From assembly GCA_002812745.2 (NCBI GenBank), contig NCSJ02000188.1, positions 19,790 through 83,789 of the forward strand: a stretch of 64,000 nt of DNA, given 5' to 3'. The first letter of the stretch is position 1, and each line of letters starts with the position of its first letter. The notes beneath the pieces are model-generated. The model was given only the letters and a program-made list of their open reading frames with translations. It was not told where the DNA came from and made no database searches. The position numbers and the translations under genes were made by a program. Below are positions 11,170 through 21,280 of this stretch, one piece after another. The stretch is from Scytalidium lignicola (lineage: Eukaryota; Ascomycota; Leotiomycetes).

Positions 11170-14005
11170 TTGCAACAAGGGATGGCTTCGAATAATTCGA
11201 GTTACAGTCTATCTACTCGAGTGCGCGATGCTAGTTGCTCAAGAAGGTTTGGGACATATGCGGAGCTGGATTCGAGCACTTTAGGTCGCAGGCAACCTGG
11301 TATCGCGCATATGTCGGGCCAAGTAGAACGAAGAAAAGCGCTGCAACTAACAGAACGCCCAATGCCCACTCAACGAGATCCATCGCTATCATCCGTTCCA
11401 GATTCTATGACTGAAGTGCAACATAGTGTTATGCTGCCACCGGGATTTGGATTTAGAGGGCCATCCAGGGAGAACGCCTTCGAAGAGGAAATCACTACCC
11501 CAATTGCTCAAGAGTTGCAAAGCAAATGGTCCCATAATTTCTTAAGGAAGAAACCTTCATCCGTTTCTACGTATTCAGGGAGTGGTAGGCCTGAAATGAC
11601 TACCTCGCCATTAACCAGTCAGCTTCAAACATCCTCTAGATATTCAAGCATCAAAACTTCTTTAAAATCAAAAGAAATCTATCATGAGCCATTAGGTGGG
11701 AAGTCCACCCCTCTCACAGCTACCCCTTCTCTCGAAGTGCATTCGAAATTCGAGCGGCATAAGGCTAGGTCGGAAGTGAGACCAACTGCAAGCACGTGTT
11801 ATCTTCCAGAATTTCACAAATCATTAACTCAAGATCTTCTACCGCCTAACTCTTCATTTTTCGGTGGTCCAATAATCTCAACTGTAAGTGGTGGACATAA
11901 TTGCCATAGAAATGGGCATAACGTGAGTGGATACAATGCAATATTTTCTACCATACTTTCAGAAGTTTGGAGGTGTGTATAGCAGGAATATAATGCTAAC
12001 ATCAATATTCTCACAGTTATCGAGTATTGTAGCCTTAGCAGAACCAGCTCTGAGATTGCATCAAGGCAGCCAAGCCAAATACCATCTCCCAGTTACTGGA
12101 AGGACAGAAAGCGTTTCAAAGAGGACTGAAATGCTTGGACTATTTATTGACCCTCAAGGCCAGCCAGAACCCTTACATTTTNCGTGGCCAAACTCTACCT
12201 TAAAAGGTAGCGATAAGGAAGAAAACAATATGAAGGCAAAAATGAGCCAGAAGAGAGTCTCGTTTTTACCACATTGTCCACCGCCACGAAAATCATCGCA
12301 GAAGTTCAGGTCTTTTGACAGGGAGAAGTCACCGTTTGGGTTTCAGCAGGCTCCTCTCAGCCTGTTATGATATCTCCTTCAAATAAATCGTTTACAAAGC
12401 AACAGAATAGCACACTTCATTCAATTGCCAAAGGCGCTCCGCCAATTACGCCTGGTGTATCAGATAAAAAAAAAACATGACCTACTACTACCTAAAAATA
12501 CAAGGTGCTCCCTTCCTCTACAATTAACTCGGTCTCGACGACAACAATCATCAGAAATTCCACTTCAAGGCTCATCATCATTTCCTGGACGACAGCAAAC
12601 GGTTATACAGCCACCTCGAGTGTCGCCGCCGTCTTTAAGCTCACCAACACTTCATAATCTAAACCTAAGTATATTGAATATATAAACACAATTTGGCCAA
12701 TTCAGACGTGCGAAGACTAATCTTAAAGTCCCACAAGTAGAAAATCAGGGAAAGCCGTTAACGAAAGGACTAAGAACAGGTGCTGAGAATGAATTGTATA
12801 GCAACTCAGTTCCTACTAGAGGAAGCAGCAACAAAGTAAGACCACTAGGTTGGTACAGAGGTCAAAACCTGAGTGGTGCAAGCCCATCAACCGATAATTT
12901 ACCTTCGCATAGCACATTTGCCATTAAGCATACGAATCCTGGCTTTATTGCTAGGGGGGGGCAAGACTTTTTCTAAATCGAGTTTGAGCCGAGACGTTCC
13001 AACAGGAACAACTCTATGGCTTTCAACTATGCCTAAGGAGCTGCCAAAAACTACATTTGTGATGCCTAGACATCGACGACCATCGGGCAGCAGCCGTGAG
13101 GATTTTGCGCAGAGCCATTCGAATGCATTCCACGGATCAATCCATAGATCAAATACCTCTCCAGCTATTCTAAATCTGCAGAAACCATCTATAGATGCCA
13201 GTGTAAAACCAGCATTTCTGACGACTAGCTCCACAGAGAGTGTTTTCTTTGACGAATGTAAAATGGATCCGACGACTGAAGCAACAGGCCCAAAAAGGTT
13301 ATCAACACGCCCCAAATATCCACACAGATGGAGCTTCTTCCATTCGAAAACTGCATCTAAGATAGAAGCAGACTCCGCATCAATAACTGTTGCGGTTGAG
13401 AAGCCAGCTATTAAGGGGCTTCCGCGTTGTACAATGTCGGACTCATCAAACGAGCAACAACCAATCGATACAACATTGTTCCTAAAGGAGCATTATTCTC
13501 TAAAACAACCAGTCAATTTCACATCTCCCGAGTTCATAACGCCTGAGATCCCTCTGAAGGAGCTAAATCGTAACAAGGAGGAACCAATAGTGTGCCCTAG
13601 TCGATTAGTGCAACTTGGCAGAATATCCAAGGATATATCCGTAACACCTGCTGCAAAGTTATCCAGGCCCTTCACTAGACCTTTTTCTAGTATGAGCACA
13701 GTCCGGCCATCGGTGGAGCCGATGAAATTGGATGAGCTGCCTATTATCCTTGGATCTAGCCCTTCTAATCAACCGACTTTAGAGTCAGGTGTTTTGATTG
13801 AAGATGCTTAGACTGCCATTGACTCAAAAGTTGTCCACTTTAAGCATACTTTCAGCTATCCCAAGACTGAAAATACAGGTGCTGGTCAGCATGATTTTCT
13901 ATACATAAGGAGAGCAATTATTCGACTCCGGAAATCGCTTAGATTGGTTAACAGTGCATTTGGCCATTACCAAAGACGGCAATCAAAAGAGTCCAAAAAA
14001 AANTA
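11170..14005 (+). pseudogene. Broken Ser/Pro-rich fungal gene
   Basis: A long coding-like tract with fungal codon use is interrupted repeatedly. It opens with MASNNSSYSLSTRVRDASC near 11182. An intron from 11884 to either 11962 (79 bp) or 12016 (133 bp, preceded by GCTAAC) joins the first frame to the frame continuing to 12370. After that the reading shifts frame near 12365, again at an A10 run (12466-12475) and again at a G8 run (12953-12961). In-frame stops occur at 12683 (TAA) and 13809 (TAG), with clear coding on both sides: after 13811 the same frame runs on about 65 codons with a basic helix RRAIIRLRKSLRLVNSAFG. The homopolymer shifts could be sequence errors; the nonsense codons look like C-to-T changes. 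The product is a disordered Ser/Thr/Pro-rich protein of unknown role. Confidence 0.6.
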
Positions 14006-14061
14006 GTCAGAAAAGCGGTAGGACAACTGTTAGACGTGCAAAAGGGAAATCCCAATCGCTG

Positions 14062-14069
14062 ACCGCTTA
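14062..14069. repeat. Left target-site duplication ACCGCTTA
   Basis: Eight-base direct repeat identical to 14544-14551 that brackets the hAT-like element; it marks the pre-insertion target. Confidence 0.8.
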
Positions 14070-14543
14070 CAGTGTGTGTAAAAAAAACCTCAAAAACTCA
14101 ATTTAACTTAAATTTAATTGAGTTGAGTTGAGTTGAGTTTGAGTTGTAAATATTTCGTTGAGTTTGAGTTGAGTTTGAGTTGAAACTCAACTCAACTCAA
14201 ACAACTCAACGTATAATTTTATGCAATTTTATACAATTTTGGATAGGTTTATGTAATTTTATACAGAGTGCAAAATAAGTGATAAAATAAGTGCTGGCGA
14301 AATGATTAGTAATCTTGTTAGTTCAGCTAGTAAAACCAACTATCTTATTGGTTAATCTTTATTACTAATCAAATACTAATCCTAAATAGGAATAGTGTTG
14401 AGTCAACTTAATTTAACTTGAGTTGAATTGAGTTGAGTTTGAGTTGTATAGTATAATGGTTGAGTTGAGTTGAGTAGTATAATGGTTGAGTTGAGTTGAG
14501 TACGCCTTAAAACTCAACTCAACTCAACTCATTATACACACTG
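14070..14543. mobile_element. hAT-like non-autonomous element with (GAGTT)n arrays
   Basis: A 474-bp insertion begins CAGTGTGTG and ends with the inverted CACACTG end (CAGTGTGTA on the other strand). It is flanked by the exact 8-bp direct repeat ACCGCTTA at 14062-14069 and 14544-14551. Eight-base target duplications and CAGTG-type termini are known features of hAT transposons. The inside has no open frame; it consists largely of GAGTT/GAGTTT tandem arrays on one strand and AACTC arrays on the other, able to fold into hairpins, separated by an AT-rich core with TTATAC/TTTATG motifs. Confidence 0.8.
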
Positions 14544-14551
14544 ACCGCTTA
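14544..14551. repeat. Right target-site duplication ACCGCTTA
   Basis: Second copy of the 8-bp target repeat, immediately after the CACACTG terminus of the element. Confidence 0.8.
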
Positions 14552-15917
14552 TACCCATATATATTCGCTTTCACACCCGCTAACAACAACGTTAGCGTTC
14601 TAATATAAGGGATTCCCGTTTTGCCGTCCATTATGGCACATCCTAGAATTTGTGGTCCACGCATGCAAAAGCGGTTACCACGTACGTACACCCGTAGAAT
14701 AGGGTATATTCTATCTTGGTGCCTTTAACGTATTATAGATAGGTGAGAACTCCTGCCTGTTCTGTAATTAATGCTACTTCTATGATATTAATTGTCTGCG
14801 CATGTTACTATGAATTGGTATTAATATGGTATCTGTACGATCATTTCCTTAAAATTCTTCACCTTTATGTGCTTATATTTATCAGCCAACCGGTCACTCA
14901 GTCATTACAAAGCACGCAATTTCATTTTTTATTCACATGGAATGATTCACTTAAGCCGCTAGTCAATCATGTAATATACACAACAAAATGTTATGAAACT
15001 AATATCTTATAACTACAGCAATATCTAAACTGCTGATACTATAATTTAATATAATTATAACGCACTCTAATACTAAAGTTACTATAAAACTCACAATCTA
15101 ATATTTTTGTGGAGCCTCATGACTTTACACCGCTCTTTTATAGCTCAATGACTGAGAAGGCTGGCCAATTGACTGAAATAGCCGGTTGCTTGGGGAATGT
15201 CATTACGGAAAGCTGCATCGGGGAGCGTGGCTCAAGGGACGATGCTCATGCTCTTTCCATTCCAATTGACCAGTCCACATGGTATTGGTTCTTGAATACA
15301 TGTGTTTAGTCCATGTTCGAAAGGACAGCCTTGGAAGTAAGGGAATTGAATTGCATCATACAAATCTGGCGAGGATTTTGTGTTCTGCATTGTCCTCTAG
15401 TGCAACAAAATTGGAAATACCAGGGTATTGACTGTTACAGCAGGTGTTTACATAATGGACTTAAGTGTCATGTACAGGCTCTAATTAAGGGGGACCGGTG
15501 ATTTGCAAATGCTGCTTTTGACAATGGTCTGTCACTACACCGAATCTTGCATAGAGATAGCAACTACAGATACGAATAGCAAGAATCCAGAACATCGTGA
15601 GCGGCCCAGTCGTTTTCGCGGACGTAAATGAAGCAACGGAAAGTTCCGAATACGAAAAACATGCGATGTCAGAGGTTGATTACTTTGCATGTGAGGCAAC
15701 CTCACAACACCTAGCAGATTAAAACGGGCATCTTTGAACAAGATAAAAAATATATCATATTTCTCAACGTATTTTTATTGAAACCGTATCTGTTTTTACT
15801 GCTCAGTGTCTGACGTGCAAAAGCTTCTCTATTTATCCACAATACTAAGCTAAGTGTCCTTGTTCTAGTCAATAGATATCTTCTGAAATTCCGTTAAGAG
15901 AGCCAACAAATTCCAAG
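14552..15917. other. Intergenic DNA before the lipase, no gene seen
   Basis: Open frames at 14743-15012, 15109-15309, 15313-15501 (+) and 15535-15741 (-) have no recognisable domain, no shared splice pattern and low-complexity residues. The final part is the lipase promoter. Confidence 0.45.
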
Positions 15918-17810
15918 ATGGATTATCACAATAATACGGATGGGCTTGCCAACCTAGAGAAGCTCGCGGAGAAGATATCTAGGACTCTCAATGGCAATCT
16001 CAATAGAGGGGTGCCAATTGTACTGGGTGAGAACGAGGCCTTTCGGTGGTGTTAGGTTGCTGACTTCCTAGTTCCGGGGTTCTCGGGCTGGGGTACACCC
16101 TTATTTGGTGCAATCAATTACTGGGGCGGCATTGAGAACCTGCCAGAGCAGCTCGCTGCTGAAGGTCACACTGTGATTGTGACTCCAATTGCACCCATAT
16201 CTTCTAATTGGGAACGTGCGTGCGAGTTGTACGCTCAGCTCACATCTCCGAAGTACAACTAGCCGTATTATGGTTCCCGCACATTTAATAACCCAGATAC
16301 AGATTCACAATCTATGACTTAGAGGCAAAGAAATTTCCAGATCACCCTGATACCATTGATGTCGACTATGGGGAGAACTTTCCCAGGAAGCACGGGTATG
16401 TGAGAGTGGCAAGAGGCCGAAAAGCAGCAATTCTCTTCACTCAAAACCCCGGGGAGTGGGAAAACTGGGTCTGGAATGACCAAAATCCAGTTCATTTCGT
16501 TTGCCATTCGCAAGGAGGCAATACAGTCCGTTACCTGCTCCATCTTTTGGAACGCGGCTCACTGAGTCGGGACAATACTCCAACACACTCAAGATACTTC
16601 GAACAGCCGGGACGCAGCAAGTGGGCTATTTCAGTCTTCACGATCGGGACCCCGCACAGAGGCACAACAGTCATAGATGTCCTGCACGACTTGTTTAAGG
16701 TAAGTTACCCTTACACGAATATCCAGCTAGTCTGATGTGAATCAGACCTCAAATTTGTCCGAAAAGACGAAATTAATCGGCCGTCTGTTTGCGACTCTGT
16801 CATTTAACGATCCAAACGACCGAATTTATGACCTCCAACTTGACCATTGGGGGATCAAAAGATGCAATAGAGGACCATCTCAGAAAGAGACCTTTTCTGA
16901 GATGCGAACTCGACTAGAATCCATGACATGGCAATCAGAAGCCGGACCAGTACGCAAGTGGATTGAATCGAACCACAACGGATTCTATGACAACAGCATC
17001 TTGGGGGTAAATGAATTGAATGATAAAACCATTCCGACTTCGTGTGAGATATATTACTTCAGTCTCTCCTTCAGCTGTGTGCAGAAATTCCCAAAACACT
17101 GGCCACCGTGGACATTAGAAGCATTACAGCGTTTCCCCTTAACTATTGGTCGCTTTCTCACATCGATTCCACTCGTCGGCAACGTCGCCCAATTTTTGCA
17201 AGGAGTAGTCAAGGCGATTCCATTCGTCGGCAATCTTGTTCCTGACATACCTAAATTGAGCGCGCAGTTTGCCGAGGAAATATATAAGCTGATCCTTACT
17301 AATATCGCCAGTGTTGGAGGATGGCATATCATATCTACGCTAGTTAATCTTCAAGACGTTGTGAAATGGTCGGTCAACAGTGCTATCAATCCTTTTCTTG
17401 ACCAAGTAGGTTATAATGTCAGAATTCCTGAGCCTGGAAATTATCTTCCCATCACAAGCATCTTTCCGCTTATGTTTGTGACAGCTTACGCTATGGGTGG
17501 TAAGAATTTAAGTGTTAATCAGAAACACGTGCTTGGGGAAGACGCTAGTAACTGGCACCTCAACGATGGGGTTGTGAACACGGAATCTATGAAAGGACCA
17601 CTAAACCGGAATGGAGATTTACCTAGCAACCGAAATCAAGAGCTCATTGCGGATGCCTGTGAATTTCCTCTGGGACAAGTCCACACCGCCAGAGGAAAGT
17701 ATTGGCATTTCGGCGTCACCTCTGGCATAGACCACGCTGATGAGATAGGAATTTTTATTCAAGAGACCACGGTAAAGTTATATTGCAATACTAGCAAGAA
17801 AGCAGACTAA
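15918..17810 (+). CDS. Triacylglycerol lipase of the bacterial I.5 type
   Basis: Exons 15918-16026, 16072-16252, 16303-16699 and 16746-17810; introns 45, 50 and 46 bp. All phases close, giving 583 residues. The sequence follows the alpha/beta-hydrolase lipases known from Geobacillus and Staphylococcus: an oxyanion segment VPGFSGWG...YWGG, then PISSNWERACELYAQL, the nucleophile elbow HSQGG (Ser about 166), TIGTPHRGTT, an acid residue in LNDGVVNTESM (Asp about 503) and His in GIDHADEIG (about 559). All triad positions are present. There is no signal peptide, so an intracellular or non-classically exported enzyme is likely. Odd: residues about 355-395 are a hydrophobic insert with a repeated IPLVGN/IPFVGN motif, possibly an enlarged lid. 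Natural substrates are not evident from the sequence. Confidence 0.87.
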
Positions 17811-18433
17811 TAATTCAAATTAGGCAAATGCGACAGTGAAAATGTACAAGGATCTGGTGGCCATTGTATCTCATCTTCCTCAAGCTAAAATACTATGAAC
17901 ACATTTGTTAATTTAGACAATATTTTATTTTATTTGGACTGTGCACTAGCTCTCGAATCTTGGGCCAGGGCCAAAACCTTTCTTGCAGGTTTCAGATTAT
18001 CATATATGCCCGGCTGCGTGAATATCAGCGCCTTGCCAGTAGAGACAAGGATTGTCAAGCAAAACATGCCCAGAATTACGTTGATCCATTCATATTATAA
18101 AATGTATCCCGTTCTCTCGTTATACTTATTAAAAGCCTCTGACATTGATAGTTAATTTCTGTACTCTACCTCCGTTCTCTTATTGATATGTTTATAAGTG
18201 CCTATTATAGTAATTTTTAGTTCACAAATAAACTCTTGGAGAAAGAAAGGAAAACATGAGTATGTTGGGTTAAAATAAGTTTTGGAGTTTAGATTTGTAA
18301 GAGCAACTAAGAAACTCTTCATATTCAATGTCATTATAAAAGTTGGCCTATTTATCTTCTATTAAATCATGTTTAGTAAAAACGATTCCTGGGTTCTGGG
18401 AACAGCGGTATAGTTGACAACAACATCCAGTAA
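17811..18433. other. Lipase 3' flank, AT-rich, no gene
   Basis: Short open frames only (17895-18155 +, 18152-18334 -). This is host DNA into which the MULE element at 18442 inserted. Confidence 0.5.
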
Positions 18434-18441
18434 CAAATATA
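18434..18441. repeat. Left target-site duplication of MULE (CAAATATA)
   Basis: Eight bases identical to 20910-20917 directly outside the terminal repeats. One more base may belong to the duplication if the TIR starts at GCCTCAG instead of GGCCTCAG, which would give the 9 bp usual for MULEs. Confidence 0.75.
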
Positions 18442-18501
18442 GGCCTCAGCTAAATCTACTCCCGACCGCTGCAAAATCTACTCCCAACGCCGATAACGGC
18501 A
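18442..18501 (+). repeat. MULE terminal inverted repeat, left
   Basis: Sixty bases starting GGCCTCAGCTAAATC that match the reverse complement of 20850-20909 with one C/T mismatch at position 26. Confidence 0.85.
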
Positions 18502-18608
18502 CAACCTCAGGCATTCCAAGTACTTTAAATTGCATACAAATTATTACTGTACTGAAAGTAGCATAAATGAATTGCGATTATCCTACTTACACCATACTAC
18601 ACCACCAT

Positions 18609-20099
18609 TTAAAGTAACCGTCCAGGAACCTCCACTTCAATACATTCTTGGGTCTCATTCAACATTGCGCTGTCAGCTGAATTAGCTGACAACTCCATAT
18701 AATCATCTTTGTGCACTGATGATATGCCTCTCATGTAACTTCTTTCGCGCATAGTTCCTGGCTCATATTGATCAATATGACCTTGCTCAAAGCGTGCCAT
18801 AGCTATTTGGGTAGTTGATTGCAGTATATACAGCTGTTCCTTTGGTATTGGCGATAGATCTACAGCTGGAGGAGCTGTAGATGAAGGCAATTCGAATGCT
18901 GAAGGTAACCGTTTAGTATTAGACTCAGGGAGCTTTTTGCCTTGTCCTAAAGCACCCTTTGGCCTACCTTTACCGCGAATTACAAGTGGATCAAGCACTT
19001 GAATCAGTGGAGGCTCTTGAGTAATTTCAGGCGATCGGTAGTACAGCCAGTGTAGATGAATATCTTGGATCCGAACTGATCCTCCATCTTTAATTCTCTC
19101 CCAAATTGTATGGTAACAAGGGAGGCCCATAGACTTCTGGATAGTACAATTGCATATTGAGGTTGGTGCGCCATGCTTTGGTAGCTTGCTTACCTCAAAA
19201 TGAAGCTTTTGAAGTGCATATCCATGGATTTGACCAATCAATTCAGCAAATCGAGGAAGATTCACATTATGCTTAGGCCGTAGTTGATCTTGAGCTACAG
19301 CTTCAGTAATTCCTCGCTGCTGAGCACTCCAAAAAAGCTCTAATCGATCAAATACTCCATTTAAATCTCTAGTTGATTGTTGTAACCATGACTTTATAAC
19401 TCCGTGGCATCCTTCAACTGAAGAGGTGACTAGCACACTAAAATGAAGGTGTTGGTCAACCCAATATCGCATCAATTTCTCCTTCCATGGAGTAAGCCAT
19501 GTATTCATCACATAATTAACCGCTCTATGATCGAATTTCTTCAATTCAGCGAGATTCTCACTATAATCGCGCTCAGTTGTAGAGTTGAAAACATTGACAC
19601 AAGCCTGTAAGAATGTATTAAACCCTGCATGGCGCTTCCAAACTCCATCCTCCTTCGTTGGACCAGGAAAATATTTCTTGGTTTTAGCCAATATATTCAT
19701 GTTAACATGCCAACGGCAAAGGATATGAATAGACTTAAGAAACAATGAATCAATAGCTTTGATTAAAGCTAATTCTCTATCAGTAATTATAGAGTATGGC
19801 TGCTGAATTTGATGAAGTTGCATCATCTCCTGGAGTTGACTAAGAACCCATTTGTAAGATTTCTCCGATTCATTCGACAAGAATGCTACTCCCACTTGAA
19901 CTACTTTGTTCCCTCCTGTTATAGCACAAATATTAAGCAATGGCATATTAAATCGATTGGTTTTATAAGTGCAATCCATCAACAAAACGTCAGGGTTATG
20001 TTTCCAAAGATCAAGTGCTGTAGGGTGGACAAATAACAATTCAGTGATGTTATTACTTGAATTAGTCTCATATGCTGAATTGAAATTGCGCTTTGCCAA
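18609..20099 (-). CDS. MULE transposase catalytic and SWIM domains
   Basis: Open frame of 496 codons. The DDE triad of MULE transposases is visible: Asp about 42 in LLMDCTYKTN, Asp about 107 in IITDRELALIKAI, and Glu about 229 in SSVEGCHGVIKSW. The intervening CRWHVNMNIL segment is typical of the family. A SWIM zinc finger follows (Cys316, Cys318, Cys328, His330 in ICNCTIQKSMGLPCYH), then a basic linker GKGRPKGALGQGKK. Such enzymes cut and paste elements carrying matching TIRs. No ATG start is obvious at the 5' end; the frame is entered from the upstream zinc-finger exon after a frame change, so the intact protein would need a small intron or is broken there. Confidence 0.85.
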   Translation of the reverse strand: MAKRNFNSAYETNSSNNITELLFVHPTALDLWKHNPDVLLMDCTYKTNRFNMPLLNICAITGGNKVVQVGVAFLSNESEKSYKWVLSQLQEMMQLHQIQQPYSIITDRELALIKAIDSLFLKSIHILCRWHVNMNILAKTKKYFPGPTKEDGVWKRHAGFNTFLQACVNVFNSTTERDYSENLAELKKFDHRAVNYVMNTWLTPWKEKLMRYWVDQHLHFSVLVTSSVEGCHGVIKSWLQQSTRDLNGVFDRLELFWSAQQRGITEAVAQDQLRPKHNVNLPRFAELIGQIHGYALQKLHFEVSKLPKHGAPTSICNCTIQKSMGLPCYHTIWERIKDGGSVRIQDIHLHWLYYRSPEITQEPPLIQVLDPLVIRGKGRPKGALGQGKKLPESNTKRLPSAFELPSSTAPPAVDLSPIPKEQLYILQSTTQIAMARFEQGHIDQYEPGTMRERSYMRGISSVHKDDYMELSANSADSAMLNETQECIEVEVPGRLL

Positions 20100-20715
20100 T
20101 TTGCACTTATTTTATTAGCAATCAACCAGAATTATATTTAGTTAACACATACAAAAGTAATTAAATTAGTGTTTTAGCTCCTAATTCTTGAATCCGAATT
20201 GATTGAGTTATATTTTTAATATCAGTGCTGGTTATCACAATATCAGGATAATTGATGTGCAAAACACTTAAAATTTGTGCATTCTTTATACCAGATTTTC
20301 ATAAGGATTCAATTTGATCGCGAACAGTTGAATCTAAAGAAGCAATTCTATGAGCTGAATAAGCTACAGGTGCTGCAGAAGCCATATGATTGTGTATAGC
20401 TTCTAAAACCTTAAGTGTCCACATTCCTGATTTTGCATCTTTAGTAGCTGATACTCTCATAGTACAACCACATTTCTTAGATCCTGAACCATTGCGCTGT
20501 TTAGTAGGATGAACAGTAGGCTTTTTGCCTTTCGCATTGTAGTCACCAGCGCGATCACAGTGATATACTACATGATTTGGCTTAGAACTTCGAGTGAGGA
20601 AGGCATATCCATTTTCACGAGCATGCTTTTGAATTGCAGCTTTTAAAGTAGCAATATCAGCAAAAACAGCTTCTGGAGGTGGAGGACCACATGCAAAAGG
20701 TGGTTTGGTTGTCAT
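20100..20715 (-). pseudogene. MULE transposase N-terminal FAR1-type DNA-binding part, interrupted
   Basis: Starting at the ATG at 20715 (MTTKPPFACGPPPPE), about 138 codons encode a FAR1/WRKY-GCM1-like zinc finger: Cys in YHCDRAG, paired Cys in KKCGCTMRV, and His pair in AIHNHMAS. This part binds the element ends in related MULEs. A TGA at 20299-20301 ends it, but the same frame continues about 50 codons with coding character to a TAA near 20150. Both stops are explicable as C-to-T changes. The frame then differs from that of the catalytic ORF, so either a decayed intron or an indel lies between 20100 and 20150. Confidence 0.7.
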
Positions 20716-20849
20716 TATTCCCCATATAGTAGTAAAAATGGTAGTAAGAGTACTCAGTAAAATAACAGTGAAAAATGTGCAAAATGTGCGATTCATTGGA
20801 GGATTAAGTGTTTCCTTACTAATTTGTATGTAAGCGCATGGTCCGTGGA

Positions 20850-20909
20850 TGCCGTTATCGGCGTTGGGAGTAGATTTTGCAGCAGTCGGGAGTAGATTTA
20901 GCTGAGGCC
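20850..20909 (-). repeat. MULE terminal inverted repeat, right
   Basis: Inverted partner of 18442-18501, ending GCTGAGGCC and followed by the second CAAATATA. Confidence 0.85.
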
Positions 20910-20917
20910 CAAATATA

Positions 20918-21280
20918 GCTTTGGCAAAGGCAACTGTTGGTATGCCGTAGTCGATGTTGATGAGATTGCTTCTATAAATACATTTGCGTCCGTGCATGCA
21001 ATGGCTCATCTCATCCATCAACTAGAGAAGGTCTGCTGATCGTAAGTAGCTAATACTTTTTATTCAATTCGTTTTACCTGTAGGTTCGGATTTACTGCGC
21101 GACGCTCGGCTCTCCAAGGGGTCCTTCATAGTCATATAATAAGCTGAAATGTATTAATTAATAGGTTAAGTTTAATGCTCTCTATAATCCATACAGGTAT
21201 TTTTAATAAATTCAATTCAGTAAATTCATTAAGATATTTTAGTTTGCATATCCCTTATGTGAGACAAGCGTAGGATGCTT
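20918..21280. other. Short intergenic segment, no gene
   Basis: Host flank right of the MULE and 3' region of the DUF3112-type gene. Nothing recognised. Confidence 0.5.

Larger units (their letters stand above)
18442..20909 (-). mobile_element. Mutator-like (MULE) transposon, near complete
   Basis: A 2468-bp element bounded by 60-bp terminal inverted repeats (18442-18501 and 20850-20909) with one mismatch and flanked by a CAAATATA duplication. Each TIR contains two copies of a TCTACTCCC motif, likely transposase contact sites. Inside, on the minus strand, lie an N-terminal FAR1-like zinc-finger ORF and a MULE transposase ORF with a SWIM zinc finger. Nearly identical TIRs and a clean target duplication point to recent insertion, but two nonsense codons and a frame change between the ORFs make this copy probably inactive. 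Confidence 0.9.

Noticed and set aside
14100..14530. Internal telomeric repeat
   Set aside because: The unit is GAGTT/GAGTTT in both orientations, not TTAGGG, and it lies inside a transposon with target duplication.
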